A DNA stretch of 64,000 bases, from contig JAMXBD010000431.1 in NCBI GenBank assembly GCA_024138025.1, forward strand, positions 496,001 through 560,000, given 5' to 3'. A model generated the notes under the pieces. The model saw nothing but the letters and a program-made list of their open reading frames with translations. It was not told where the DNA came from and searched no databases. The DNA comes from Combretum micranthum. Lineage: Eukaryota; Streptophyta; Magnoliopsida; Myrtales; Combretaceae. A program made the position numbers and the translations under genes. Position 1 is the first letter of the stretch; every line of letters begins with the position of its first letter. Shown here piece by piece: positions 13,501-24,142 of the stretch.

Positions 13501-15886
13501 ATATAGTCAATAATTGGTTGAAACTATTCTACTTTCAGAAAACATCTGCATAATTTTCTTATATCATAATGAGTAGTACAATAGTAGCTCTTATAAAATT
13601 TTGTAACATATGAACTGCTAAAAAATGTTTTTACTATTATAGCATTGCCGATACTTTCTAATAACCACTACTTCATAGTGATTTAAAAATTCAATGCATC
13701 TGACACATGTAAAATATAATTTTGAAACATTTTATTTCCATATTGTAAAATTTTCGTAATTCATATTCTAAAATACCAGCAATTAACATTGGATTAAAAA
13801 AAAGCTACAACAATTATTTTATGAAAATCAAATTTATATTTATAAATTAACAGTTGTAATAATAATTTATTAATGGATGCTATTTATAGTCACAGCTATT
13901 TTTGTTCCCTTTATAGTAACAAGACACTTATTAAGAAAACTATGATAACCTATAGTAACTAGTGCCAAAGAGGGAATAGTGCTTGGTAGTTACTATGTAG
14001 TGTTATTGCTGTAAGGACTAAAATTGGCATATAATATCTTGACACCATAAGAATTTAGATGCATTAAAAATTAATTTTAGATCTTAAATTTGTTGATGGA
14101 AGTACGTGGCACATACTATAATGATATGGGATAAGAGATAATTATATCTCCGAACTAAGGGATGTTCGTCTATCGAATGTGAGAATGTCATAAATGTCGG
14201 TAAATATTTACTTCATGATATGACATTTGGTCATCCATGATCTCTTTGACTTTGGAATGGTTGAAATAGTTATGGCAAATGGCAATGGAAGTTGAAGTGG
14301 AGCTATCTATAAAACTATCACATGTTAAGGACTAAAGATAGTGAAAAGCCCCCCAAGAGTAATGGATTAAGATAAAAGTTCACGCCAAAAGTAATTAGAG
14401 CTAGAACGGCAGATTGGATTATAAAAAATTAAGATGGGACATGTCTTCAATCATCATGAACGCTGAGTCTAGAATTCTAGATTCCAAGAAAAACTAAGAA
14501 TAGCTAGGTTAGCTTTCTATATGGAATAGAAATCCAAGTCCCTAATAATTAACAACTTGGATGTTTTATAACATTGCATGAAGCTAAAAAACGACCAAGA
14601 ACAACAATTGCTAAATCAAAAGGCAAGTATAAGGTTGACCTAGACAAGGAAACTACATGAAAACTTTAGACCTAAACAAGCAAAAGAGAATATATGTTGA
14701 GTGCCACACATTTATGCCTTTCCTTTACGTATATTCCATCTGATTGATGACATTTGTTTTTAATGATTATGGGTATGTGTGTTAGGTGAGGAGAAAGACA
14801 TATGAATAAAAGAGAAGTTAATATTTATTTTGTGGATGTTTCATCCCGGACAGCTGACAAAGATATTATATAGTTGCAAGTCATCAAGAAAGGGGATTAT
14901 AGTTATCCAAATCATAGGGTTTTATGGTTGACCCAATTGCCAAAATATACAAGCCTTGATTTAATAAAAGATGCAAAACGGAATGTTAACATGCACATAC
15001 AACTCAACTAGAAAATATTTTGAAAAGTTTTAGGTGAGGTGGAGGAAGAAACAATCAAAGTGTGATTTCTTTCTTTCTTTCCCTTTTTCTTTTTAAGTAC
15101 TTTTCCCTTATAATCAACTATGGAACTTTCTATATATGACTTTTTTTTAATATATATATATATATATATTATCTTTTCTACTGTTGCGGATGTTGATTCT
15201 TTGTCTCTAACATGGTAATAATATCATTCATGAGATGAAGTAGAAGGAAGACTACCTAATAGTGTACATATAAAGAGTTGCCTTGTCCTTTTCGGTGTTG
15301 ACGTTGTTTCTCATCGTGTTTGATGGTTTACTCTAGCTAGATAAATATGTCTAGCGTTTTAACTGTATTATTTTATATTCTCTTTTAGCTTGCTTGTGGA
15401 AAATGGAAACATCCCTAAGCAGAAAAGGAAAGGAAAGGAAAAATTGAAGACAGAAAATAAAAACTAAATTTACAATAACCTGTGAAGATAGTTATGAATT
15501 CAATCATGTAATAAATAATAAAATAGATAGATATCTGAATATTAATATATTATAAATTCATATAAAAGCTTCACATTATATATTCATTACAAATTAGAAT
15601 TTATCTTTTACTAATTGCTTATAAGTATAGATATATTTCATGAACATTATTTTTTACCTCTTTAAAAACAAGATAGAATACAATAGATAAGAAAAGTAAT
15701 AAAGGCTACATCTAACCTTTAGGGTTTTACTGGTTAAATTTATTCCCTTGCATAAGAAATCCAAGTGATCCAAGTACCAATACTTTGCCTTCAAAATTCT
15801 TTCACACAAATTACTCAAATCTCAAATTAAAAAAACTGAAACAATTTTTCATCCCCAAGGCTTTAGTCATGATAACAAGAGAATTT

Positions 15887-15917
<31 letters not shown>

Positions 15918-18900
15918 CTACAAATATATATAGGACATATACATCTTATTGAAAGCTTCCAGATTTCTTTTTATTTCAAAGAATCAGTATTGTTTACTCG
16001 ACAAAAATAACCAACAGCAAAAGAAAAAGAGGGAAGAAAAAAAAAACAAAAAAGAAAAGAAAACCTAGAGTAAAAGTTTATAAATTAGATAAAAAACGAG
16101 GTTCGACAGTATGGGTGCATGTGGTTTGCTTATTTTAGGGACGTCAGACATAATGTTTACATTCTATCTAACTAAGATCAAATTAATCCTTGGATGATGT
16201 GATTAAACAACTAAATTTATTGAGATTGTGCATACTTATAATAATAGTAATAAATAAATGTGCTTGAATGTAGCCATATTATTTCCTATGAATTCATGAG
16301 TCCTTTTTTTTTGGCCCAGAATTCATGAGTCCTTTGTTGCGTAAAATTAGTACAAATTAAAGCTGTCTGGCCATTGAAAGCTAACAAGGATTAGGGCAGG
16401 ATTTTGCATTTTGAAGTTTTGGGTACTAAAGTTACGTATTTATGATAAAAAACGAAAAATTTTGATTAGGTTTGGAATAATGAAGACACAATAAAAAGAG
16501 TATATGATATTTTTCCAAGCAACTTAGACAAATATGGAAGGAAGAAGGCAGACAACAGGGTAGAAAGGAGGAAGGAAGCAATTTGAACATTCTGATGAAG
16601 CTTCTCAAAATACACTTTCAGATTGAATTATATATTGTATGAAAATATTAATATAGAAAAGTGTGCTTGGAAGCCGGGTGATCGACATCCTAATTGATGA
16701 TGGCATGTTTAATTTAATTAGGTTTATCTTAGAATATATGATTGCCAGAATTCAAAAACAATATAAATGTTTTAGTGAACTCAAATTATAATTATTGTTA
16801 TTGTTGTTATTATTATTATTATTTTGTTTTTTTTCCTATTTATGCTTTCAAAGTATAAAGACCAAGTTGCCTTGTCCTTTGAGACTCAAAAGAGGCAACT
16901 CTTACGAGATAGTTCCGTCTATCTTGGTAACTCATAATCCTAGCTGACGCCATGTCATACAACCTTTTTTTTTTTTTTTTTTTTTCCTCTTGTTGTTTTT
17001 ATAAGAAAATCTATAAGAATACAATCTTTATATATCTCATATCTTGGTGAAAATATGATCTCTTGATGATTATGTCCACATACATTTATCTTTATAAATC
17101 ATATTATAACAAAGGACGAATACAGTGAATATGTGTCCAAAATACACGGTGTGTACTTCGTTTTCACGTAATTTACAAACTAGAAATTTCTACTCATATA
17201 GGGTTAAAGTCATAACATGAAAAGCAATATTTTTAATAAAAAAAAAGCTGTAACTTTATTCAGTAGTTTTGCTGAAAAAGGTTGCTAAAAATATAAGGAT
17301 TAATATATAAAAAACGTTTCTTTTTTATCCTTCTGATTTCTTTCGAATTACTTTTTTTTTTTTTCTCTTGCAATTTGTTAAATAACAACCTTTATCTATA
17401 TTTGAGAAAAACAAAAGATTCATGAGGAATAACTGAATATGCCAAGTGATTTTTAGACAATGATAATGGTAGTAAGTAACCATCAAAATCTCACATGAGT
17501 ATTTTAAAAGCAGTTATGAGCTAAACTCATTTCTTTTTGCACCCACTTAATAAACTCAAATTGGGGAAGGATAACACAAATTGGAGCCTTTGTAAATTTC
17601 AATTGAATGAGAGGTTGGAGTCGTAATGCTCATCAAATCTTTCATTAAAATAATGGTGTGGATATTATGATGTAATCCAAATCAATAAAGACAACCCCAT
17701 TAAGGCTTTAGAATATATATATTCATTTTTTAAGCATCATCTAAATACATTGATTCGACTGAAAAGATCCTCACTCTAGCTATGAGTTTCCACCAACAAT
17801 TGGCTGAAAGTACTAATACCACACACGTATGTTCTAGCCCTAACCTAGTTATGTCTTCACATATAAACTAATAAAATATTGTGTAAAAACAGACACATAT
17901 GTTGCATAGTCTGGTGTAGAGATTTCTAGCCTATAAATTGTTATCCGCTTGAAAACTTAAAGGTGTTCCCAAATCAATAATCATATCTAGCTAGAAACCC
18001 TTATGACAAGACTGGCTTGGAATGGACATGATTTGGTTCGGAAACCTAAATAATGTAAAGAAAAACCCATGAAGGCTAAGTCGGGGTACTCAATGAAGTG
18101 TAGAAATGAAGCATTGTGATATGTGATTGCCTTGCACATAGTATAGATCATATGCAATTGATAAACAGAATGATTACATATAATATATATATCCACATCG
18201 TGCGTACAACTTTTATCGGTATATATGCATCAAACGTTTTCAGCAATCATTGCATGCCTTTGTATCATTTGATTTAGGTTTAGGGCGTGTAACGTATGAT
18301 GAATCATCAGGCTCAATCCACCAATAATTAAAGTTTCTCAAAATCTAATGAATCGCCATGATGGCTTCATAATTATAAGTTCTCTACCCTCAGATACAAT
18401 AAGGGGGAACAAAGGAATTTTGGAAGACAACCATAACTTTTCGTGCGGGAATAAATCTTGCTCGCAATTATAGGGTTACTGGGTATCTATGTGCAATGGA
18501 TTCGATTTATAGAGGCAATTAATTTTTTTGAAGAAACTTGCATCTATAAAGAATTTGGGATTGAATTTGGGTTTGAGTTTGTTTTCTCCTAAAACCCATT
18601 GAGCACTTTTGATGCACTAGCTTATGCTCGGTAATTAAGAGGGAAAAAATTGAAGTCCCTAGATAGAACTTTATGAAGGATTATCTATTAAAACATCTAA
18701 ACATCTGGAAGAAACTTTATAAGATTCTTAATATATCTTATCAGTATTATAATAGTATTTTATTTTTAAAGACCTTACCATGTTATCCGTAAAGTCCTTT
18801 ACTTGAGTTTTTTTACTTCTTTTTATGTTGTTTTTGGTTTTGTTTACTTTTGTATAAAAGAATAAAAAAATACAAAAGGAATTTGCTGTTTTGGAGTTTT

Positions 18901-21507
18901 CTAAAGAGGAACCCAAAAAGTTAAAGAATCCCTTAACATGTATAAGGACCTTTAAAAATGAGGTTATAAATCTAAGAACCCACATAAAAAACTTTGGATA
19001 TGTGGATACTCTCTAGGAAGAAAGGATGAATCTTAAAACCTAGAAGTCAGTGATGCATGTTCTAGGTGGAGGTGTGAGGGTACACACACACAAGGAAAAG
19101 AAAAGGTAGGAACCTAGGTGCTAATCAAACATCTTAGGGAAAAATTTTCCGTTAAGATTTCCCAGATGTTTTGTGAAAATATATTAAAGTGTGTTTTATC
19201 ATCCTAATAAACAAGTCCTTATGTCACAGCTTTTTTTCTATTGTAACATGTTGCGTGTGTTTTGTTATCTTTCTTTTAAAATGGCCATGTTTCGAATTAA
19301 AGAAACATAACTTTCTCTACTAATATTATATTTATATGGGGCATGGGGTAATGTAGTGAGCTAGGCATTTGTTTCAAGATGAGAACTATATGCGAATTTA
19401 ATTTTCCATTCCACTAATGTTTGGTGGCATGTACTATTCTATTTACACAAACACTCACACACACATACATATGTCACCTAGAAACTTTCGGGCTTCTTTG
19501 TGTTAACCCTACACTTCCCATAACATGATGACTAAACACTCGTTTTCCTTCAACATCATCCATAGTTTAGACTCAACACTTCTTCGAGACTAAGTGATCA
19601 GGAACTTATGAAATGGAAGGCCGTATATAATAAAAACAAAACGAGAAGGCGATAGCTAGAAAAACACTTTCCACCTAAATATGACACTAACACCATAGGC
19701 AAAAACACACAACGAACTAGTCGCGCTCTTGAGAGAAAAGATTACTAAATTTACCAATTTCACCATATCTTCCAACACCACCAACAATAATTAGAATGTG
19801 GTGGTGTTAATATAATAATTAAAATTTCTTTCCTTTCTTGGCTATTGTATTCCCATAAAGAATAAGTAAGCAGAAGGAAGTAGGTATATGAAAAAAAAGA
19901 AAAGAAGATATTGTTAATAAGCACATACCTCTGACTCGTTGTCTAGATTTAACTTATTAACCAAATACTTCATTAGCAAGCGAACCGTCGTTCTTTGGTC
20001 CCTATTAATTTGTATAACAAAATGAATAATCGGAATAAGAATAATATATATTTATAAAGACAATAATAATTTTAAAAAAATGGAAAAGAAGCATAAAAAA
20101 GTTGAACACTAATTACTTGATTCTTAGGTAACTCTTAGGAATTTGTGGCAAGAACGGTTCTTTTGCCCTGCATTAGATTATTAATGTTGAATTAGTAAAT
20201 AATAAAATTTCTATTAATCATCCACACAATGTAATTAAAAAATAATAATAAAAAAATTGAATAGAAAGACACATGGTTTTTGTTGCTCAATGCTAAATAA
20301 TAAATAAAACACAAATTGAAGAAAAGGTTATCCGAATTCATCCATATAGTAAGCATATTCTCGCGTTGCAACGTTATTTTAATGGAAAAAAATGTTGTCT
20401 AAAATGTAATATAAAATTTGAATACAAAATTATATATATATATATGTATGTAAATATATAGATATATACTTACTGATTTTGTGAAGCTTGAAGGTAAAAC
20501 CAAACGCCGGAATGGGGTCTTCTGGGCGCATCAACAATCCGCATACCCGAACTCGGACCAGGTATATCGGTCGACCCGACTTGTAGCGAAAAGGGTCGGG
20601 CAAAATAAGACCCGAAGGGCATCAAATTAGACGTAGTAACATTAGAAGGAGGCATAATGGAAGATGAACTATTAGCTGGAACTATAGCTTGTGGAGGAAA
20701 TGTCCTAATTGCCCAGTTGTTATTCATAATCTCTTGAGGATGATGATAATGATGGGGATGTGGAGGAGGAGGAGGAAAGCTAGAGCTACTTCCGGGTGAG
20801 TACTGAAATAAAAACGGCGACGGATTAGAGCTCGTCACTGGATTAGGAACCCGAAACTCCGACAAGTTATGAACATGGTGATGCTGAGACGAGGATGTTA
20901 ACGTTAAAGGCAACTGTCTTGTTTGTTTAGTAGTAGTATTGGTGGTGCTCCCGGTCAACAGATCAAGTTCCACCAATCCAGTACTGCCTACTTTTTGAGC
21001 CGTTGGGTGAAGAAGTTGATGAGGAGGAGGAGGATCACGATGATCGTGGTCCTGTTGTTGATGATGCTTCTTGTGATTGGTTCCTATCGTGGTCTGACCT
21101 CCTATGCTCAACTGCAACCACCCAGCTTCCTCGTCTCTCGCAGCGGCGGTGGCGTCGGATGGCGTTTCATGTGGAGGTGCCTCTTTGGAGCTCGATGCTG
21201 CTTCGTTGTTTAGAGTACTACTAGTGGTGGTTCTTGATTCATCTTCAGCCATGGGAGGGGAATAATAATAGTAGTAATAATGATTCTCGTTTTTAAACAG
21301 ATGGGGGGGTCCTAATAAAGAATCGGATGATTGCGTTTGTGTAGCGTACTCATAACCCTGGATGCTATTATTCATAACACCAACACCAACACCAAAACTA
21401 GTCTCTGATATGAAAGTATCGCCTGTAGGGAAAAAACTGGAAGAAGGGTAGTACAACTTGTCATGGTAGTCATTTTCTGGGAGTTTTTGGGGAGGTACCA
21501 TGGTCAT
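7391..21507 (-). CDS. LAX2-like: LAX PANICLE 2-like nuclear protein with C-terminal RAWUL domain; join of four exons
   Basis: Coding exons on the minus strand: 21507-20474, 20167-20117, 20001-19929, 7552-7391 (TAA at 7393-7391). Every intron has GT...AG ends and the joined phases are consistent, giving 440 codons including stop (439 aa). The N-terminal ~320 residues are low-complexity (Tyr, His, Ser, Pro runs) with islands: GWLQLSIGG near residues 129-137, an LPLTL stretch near 199-203 that fits the LxLxL EAR repressor pattern, and RPHSGVWFYLQASQNQ just before exon 2. The C-terminal ~95 residues (AKEPFLPQIPKSYLRIK, TVRLLMKYLVNKL, IEITCRGQQLLP, LQHVRDNIWS, VMVLHYGRSAD) match the RAWUL ubiquitin-like fold as found in the rice LAX2/maize BARREN STALK2 family and, more distantly, DRIP ligases; there is no RING finger here. 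In grasses the family acts in the nucleus in axillary-meristem formation; a like role here is inference. The start is the ATG at 21507; the open frame extends upstream to 21589 but with no ATG. Confidence 0.85.
7618..8042 (+). repeat. Direct duplication of ~120 bp within the intron, ~300 bp apart
   Basis: The copy at 7618-7740 and the copy at 7921-8042 share, in order, AAAAGTTCAATGCA/AAATGTTCAATACA, GAAATAATTCA.AATAATGGCA, AAACAACATTTT and CAGCCAAAATGTCAATAAAG. The spacer is AT-rich. The copies lie about 70 bp upstream of exon 4 in transcription sense. Confidence 0.75.
8529..8908 (+). repeat. Two tandem MITE-like hairpin units
   Basis: Unit 1 (about 8529-8680) and unit 2 (about 8760-8908) each start with CACAT(G)TTTTATCTAAAAA and end with a GTTTCTA(G/A)A(T/C)AAAA block followed by GATTTAAA/GATTTAAG. 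In unit 1 the start ATGTTTTATCTA is the inverse of the ending TAGATAAAACACCCAT, which gives a hairpin. Both carry ACGC...CTTATAT in the middle. No family is recognised. Confidence 0.6.
9841..9869 (+). repeat. (CT)n microsatellite
   Basis: An almost pure CT run with a single CC interruption, inside intron 3. Confidence 0.9.
12700..12850. other. GC-richer island with a G-box in the giant intron
   Basis: This stretch is clearly richer in G and C than the surrounding intron and contains a CACGTG core at 12823-12828. Minus-strand ORFs cross it (12580-12825 and 12666-12986) but match no family known to me. It could be a conserved intronic regulatory block, an unrecognised exon, or a decayed insertion. 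Confidence 0.35.
15889..15917 (+). repeat. (TA)n microsatellite
   Basis: A pure TA dinucleotide run in intron 3. A second, shorter run is at about 15150-15169. Confidence 0.9.
16963..16985 (+). repeat. Poly-T tract
   Basis: An uninterrupted T run of more than 20 bases in intron 3, equivalent to poly-A on the gene's sense strand. No element body was recognised beside it. Confidence 0.85.
19929..20001 (-). CDS. LAX2-like: LAX2-like exon 3 (middle of RAWUL domain)
   Basis: A 73-nt exon with acceptor ...TAATAG before 20001 and donor GTATGT from 19928. It reads D-Q-R-T-T then VRLLMKYLVNKLNLDNESE. Intron 2 is only 115 bp (20116-20002), whereas the next intron is 12.4 kb. The exon ends in phase 0. 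Confidence 0.85.
20117..20167 (-). CDS. LAX2-like: LAX2-like exon 2 (start of RAWUL domain)
   Basis: A 51-nt exon with acceptor ...TGCAG before 20167 and donor GTAATT from 20116. Its first G completes the split Gln codon from exon 1. It reads AKEPFLPQIPKSYLRI and leaves AA, completed to Lys by the first base of exon 3. It is too short for an ORF scan and was found by family resemblance plus splice sites. Confidence 0.85.
20474..21507 (-). CDS. LAX2-like: LAX2-like exon 1 (variable N-terminal region)
   Basis: 1034 nt, 344 codons plus two bases. It begins ATGACCATGGTACC; a second in-frame ATG lies two codons on (21501), so translation might start at MVPPQ. The exon ends ...CAAAATCA and the donor is GTAAGT at 20473. 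It encodes Tyr-, His-, Pro- and Ser-rich low-complexity sequence with conserved islands and ends with the Q-N-Q that leads into exon 2. Confidence 0.85.
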
Positions 21508-21629
21508 ATTGCGCAAGTCCAAAACCCGAAAAAGCTGCCGCCGACGTTGCTGTTCCGATGATGGTCTCCGTCGAATATGGAATAATAATTACCCATGGAT
21601 TGAGAAGAAGAAGATGGGGGAGGAGTCAT
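21504..21629 (-). other. Upstream ORF overlapping the LAX2-like start (41 codons)
   Basis: Minus-strand ATG at 21629, second in-frame ATG at 21596, TGA at 21506-21504. The product starts MTPPPSSSSQSMGNYYSIFD and ends WTCAI. The stop overlaps the main start as ATGA (the A of the main ATG at 21507 is followed directly by TGA), in another frame from the main protein. It could be a regulatory uORF allowing termination-reinitiation. If one base were missing it could instead be the true N-terminus. Confidence 0.5.
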
Positions 21630-21675
21630 GGAGTGGCGATGAGAGATCTTGGGTGGTTGATGATGGTATCGACAT
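21589..21675 (-). other. Second upstream ORF (28 codons)
   Basis: ATG at 21675 to TAA at 21591-21589, in a different frame from both the 41-codon uORF and the main ORF. The product starts MSIPSSTTQDLSSPLHDSS. Whether it is transcribed depends on the unknown transcription start. Confidence 0.35.
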
Positions 21676-21937
21676 GTTTTGGAATAGTTAAAGCAGAAGC
21701 AAGGAAAGGGATAGGGATAGCCATTAAAGGGATAAGGTGTATGTATGTCTTGTTTTTGTTGTTGTTATTGGTGTTTGGTTTGTGTTGTGTTTGTTTTTCA
21801 TAGTATTATAAAAAGGGACAACATGGGGAATAATCCCTTGTGTTCTAATTAAATCTCAGTACTTTCTATTAATTCTCTTGGTTTGGAAGTATGTGGGAGG
21901 AGATGATGAAATAAAAGTTTCAGAGAAAGAGGGACAC

Positions 21938-21954
21938 AGAGAGAGAGAGAGAGA
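21938..21954 (-). promoter_or_regulatory. CT/GA tract upstream of the LAX2-like gene
   Basis: A GA run on the plus strand, CT on the gene's sense strand, about 430 bp upstream of the start codon. CT-rich tracts are common in plant core promoters and 5' UTRs. A TATA box could not be assigned with confidence. Confidence 0.35.
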
Positions 21955-22687
21955 AAAAAGAGAGATAGATGGTGGTGAGTCAGTTACTTTGAAAATTAAT
22001 AATAAAAATGTACGTTGATGATATAATATATTATTCCTATGGAGGTATAAGATTAAAATTCTCTTGACTTTAATATGACGAAATGAATGTTGTACCTTTT
22101 TCTAAATTGGAAAAAAAAAAATTAACTAGGGGGGTGTTATATTAATATGCCAGCTAATAGCTTTAGGGCAAGTTTATTAAGGGGGATAAACAAAAGCTTT
22201 AGGGCAAGTTCCCGATGACTAAATTACCAAAAAAGCTCTTTCTTTTTGCAATTTCACGAAAAGGTCCTTTTCAGCCCTAATGTTCATAGCCTTGCAGATT
22301 TTTTCTGATATAAAAAGTAAAACTTTCCTCCAACTAAGTCATGTTACTTTTAGAATTTTGAATTATTAGTTTAATTATTACATCGCACCTAATTAAGTTT
22401 TAATTATTGTTATTCTCATTATTTTAGTGTCCTGTGATCCTGTCTTTCGATGTTATAGTAACCCCATATGAGGTTATTTCTTGTTGATTGATTGATTGAT
22501 TTATTTATTTATCATTTTTTTAAGCAACATTACGCATTGTAATATACAGGAATGAAAGCCACTTCATTCATCCCATAAAAACATATGCTGATGTATTCCA
22601 TATAAATTAATTACGCTATGTTTTAATGATGCCTTCACATTTATTTACTCATGTAGTGATTTGCATTGAAACAAATATGTTAGTGAC

Positions 22688-22695
<8 letters not shown>

Positions 22696-22721
<26 letters not shown>
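22696..22721 (+). repeat. (TA)n microsatellite
   Basis: A pure TA run upstream of the LAX2-like gene. Confidence 0.9.
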
Positions 22722-22834
22722 TAGACCCACTTTCTTAGTTAGTTATTCTGTTGAATAGAGAGAACTTAACTATCCTTTTCATGTAATGCAAGGTCAATAA
22801 CAATAAATACATAATAATTTGTTAAGAAAAAATA

Positions 22835-23222
22835 TCAAATTCAATATTTAAACTTTATATAAAAGTTTAATTTAATACATGAACTTTGAAATGATCAATT
22901 TAGTATTCAATAAAAGTTTTAGTGGTTATTTTTTATTACATTTTTTTATCAATATTTTTTATTACCTTACAAAAAATGTTTACTCTGTTTCTTGACATAG
23001 AAGAAGTAATTAATTGGCGTTGAATAGTGTTAGAAGCATTAATAAAAATTCAATCACATTATGCCCCTTTTGAGTCTAAAAATAGAATAAACTATGTTAA
23101 ATAGGTTGTAACAATAGTTATAAAAAATTTGATTGCGTATTATATTGATCTTTTTAAAGTTTGAATACTAAATTAATTGAATTTTAATGCAAATTTTAGG
23201 TGCCAGATTTGACATGTACCCA
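22835..23222. mobile_element. MITE with long imperfect inverted ends
   Basis: The left end (TCAAATTCAATATTTAAACTTT...) pairs imperfectly with the reverse complement of the right end (GGGTACATGTCAAAT...ATTCAAACTTT). It is non-coding and AT-rich, and belongs to the 'column of TIR with AACTTT' type seen again at 33776 and 36524. Target duplications could not be fixed. Confidence 0.45.
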
Positions 23223-23419
23223 TTACTTAAGCATAAGTGAAGTATGAAAAAAAAAAATTAGTAGATCTATATGAAATCTTATAACAATATTACAAATGAC
23301 TAAAAGGTTTCATGATAAAATTGCAAACAAGTTTTCTTAGGGTATGTATTTTCCAATTTCAATATACATACTTTTTGTGAGGAGTTGGTAGGTAGTCAAA
23401 TCTAGATAAATCAAAAATG

Positions 23420-23640
23420 GTTTTTTTTTTCCAATCAGGTTGGTAGAAACAACACCAATTTTTGGTCTGACTGGTGAGGCAGAACACCTTCCATTTGGAG
23501 CATAATTCATGGTCAAATCAGAAAAGAAGCACAATGATGCACTATTAAGGATTGCTGGATAGATGAACAACAATGGAATGAGGAGAAAAGCTTCCCCATA
23601 TTAGATTTAGTTAGTATTCATGTAAAGTGCACTAAATTAT
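23420..23640 (+). pseudogene. L1-type LINE ORF2 fragment (zf-RVT region)
   Basis: Plus-strand reading gives VGRNNTNFWSDW, stop, GRTPSIWSIIHGQIRKEAQ, stop, then KDCWID..QWN. In plant L1 elements the stretch after the reverse transcriptase has the same layout: G.G.NT.FW.D.W, then a hydrophobic segment, then W...W. Two stops and the absence of neighbouring RT motifs mark it as a small relic. The minus ORF over it (23337-23573) is a shadow. Confidence 0.5.
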
Positions 23641-23867
23641 TTTAAAAAGTTTCCTTGTGTAGCACCTAAAATCTTGTAAAGAGCACTAATTCAGCTTACC
23701 CCTGGACACTTAAGTACTTAGAAAGAGAAGTTAGATAAAAAAAAAAAAAAGCTTTAGATGTTATTGTGTTTCACTTAGAAGTGCAATATTATATAACTAA
23801 TTAAAGAGATCACCCATATATATAAATGGTTTATGAAATGAATGGCTAAAACTTACTTTAATAAATA

Positions 23868-24142
23868 GGGGGTAAGTTCATTTGAGGTCTCAACGTTTCA
23901 ATTGGTTTAAAAGAAGTCCCAACGTTTAAGGAAGTGCTTTAATTGAGATCTTCATTGATACGTGTAAATAGAAAAGGTTCTTTTGAATATTAATTAAATA
24001 TTTCTTTTGTTAACATGTGACAATGGAGACCTTAATTAACCCACTTCTCCAATCGTTGGGATCTTTTTTGAACCCGTTAAAACATTGGATCTTAAATAAA
24101 TTTAACCCCAAAATGTTGGGATCTTTCGGTGTAATTTATCCT
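23868..24142. mobile_element. MITE with ~50-bp imperfect inverted repeats
   Basis: The left end (GGGGTAAGTTCATTTGAGGT then CTCAACGTTT... and GTCCCAACGTTT) is complementary to the right end read backwards (GGATAAATTACACCGAAAGA then TCCCAACATTTT). 'CCCAACGTTT' recurs within each arm. Structure suggests a Mutator-type non-autonomous element; the superfamily is not proved. Confidence 0.6.

Larger units (their letters stand above)
7553..19928 (-). other. Giant intron 3 of the LAX2-like gene (12,376 bp)
   Basis: The third intron lies inside the RAWUL-coding region. It contains local duplications (7618-8042, 8529-8908), microsatellites, a GC-richer island (12700-12850) and otherwise AT-rich sequence. 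I found no LTR element, transposase or other gene inside. ORFs up to 106 codons on either strand look like chance. Confidence 0.75.

Noticed and set aside
20923..21224. Plus-strand ORFs of 96 and 73 codons
   Set aside because: Antisense shadows of LAX2-like exon 1.
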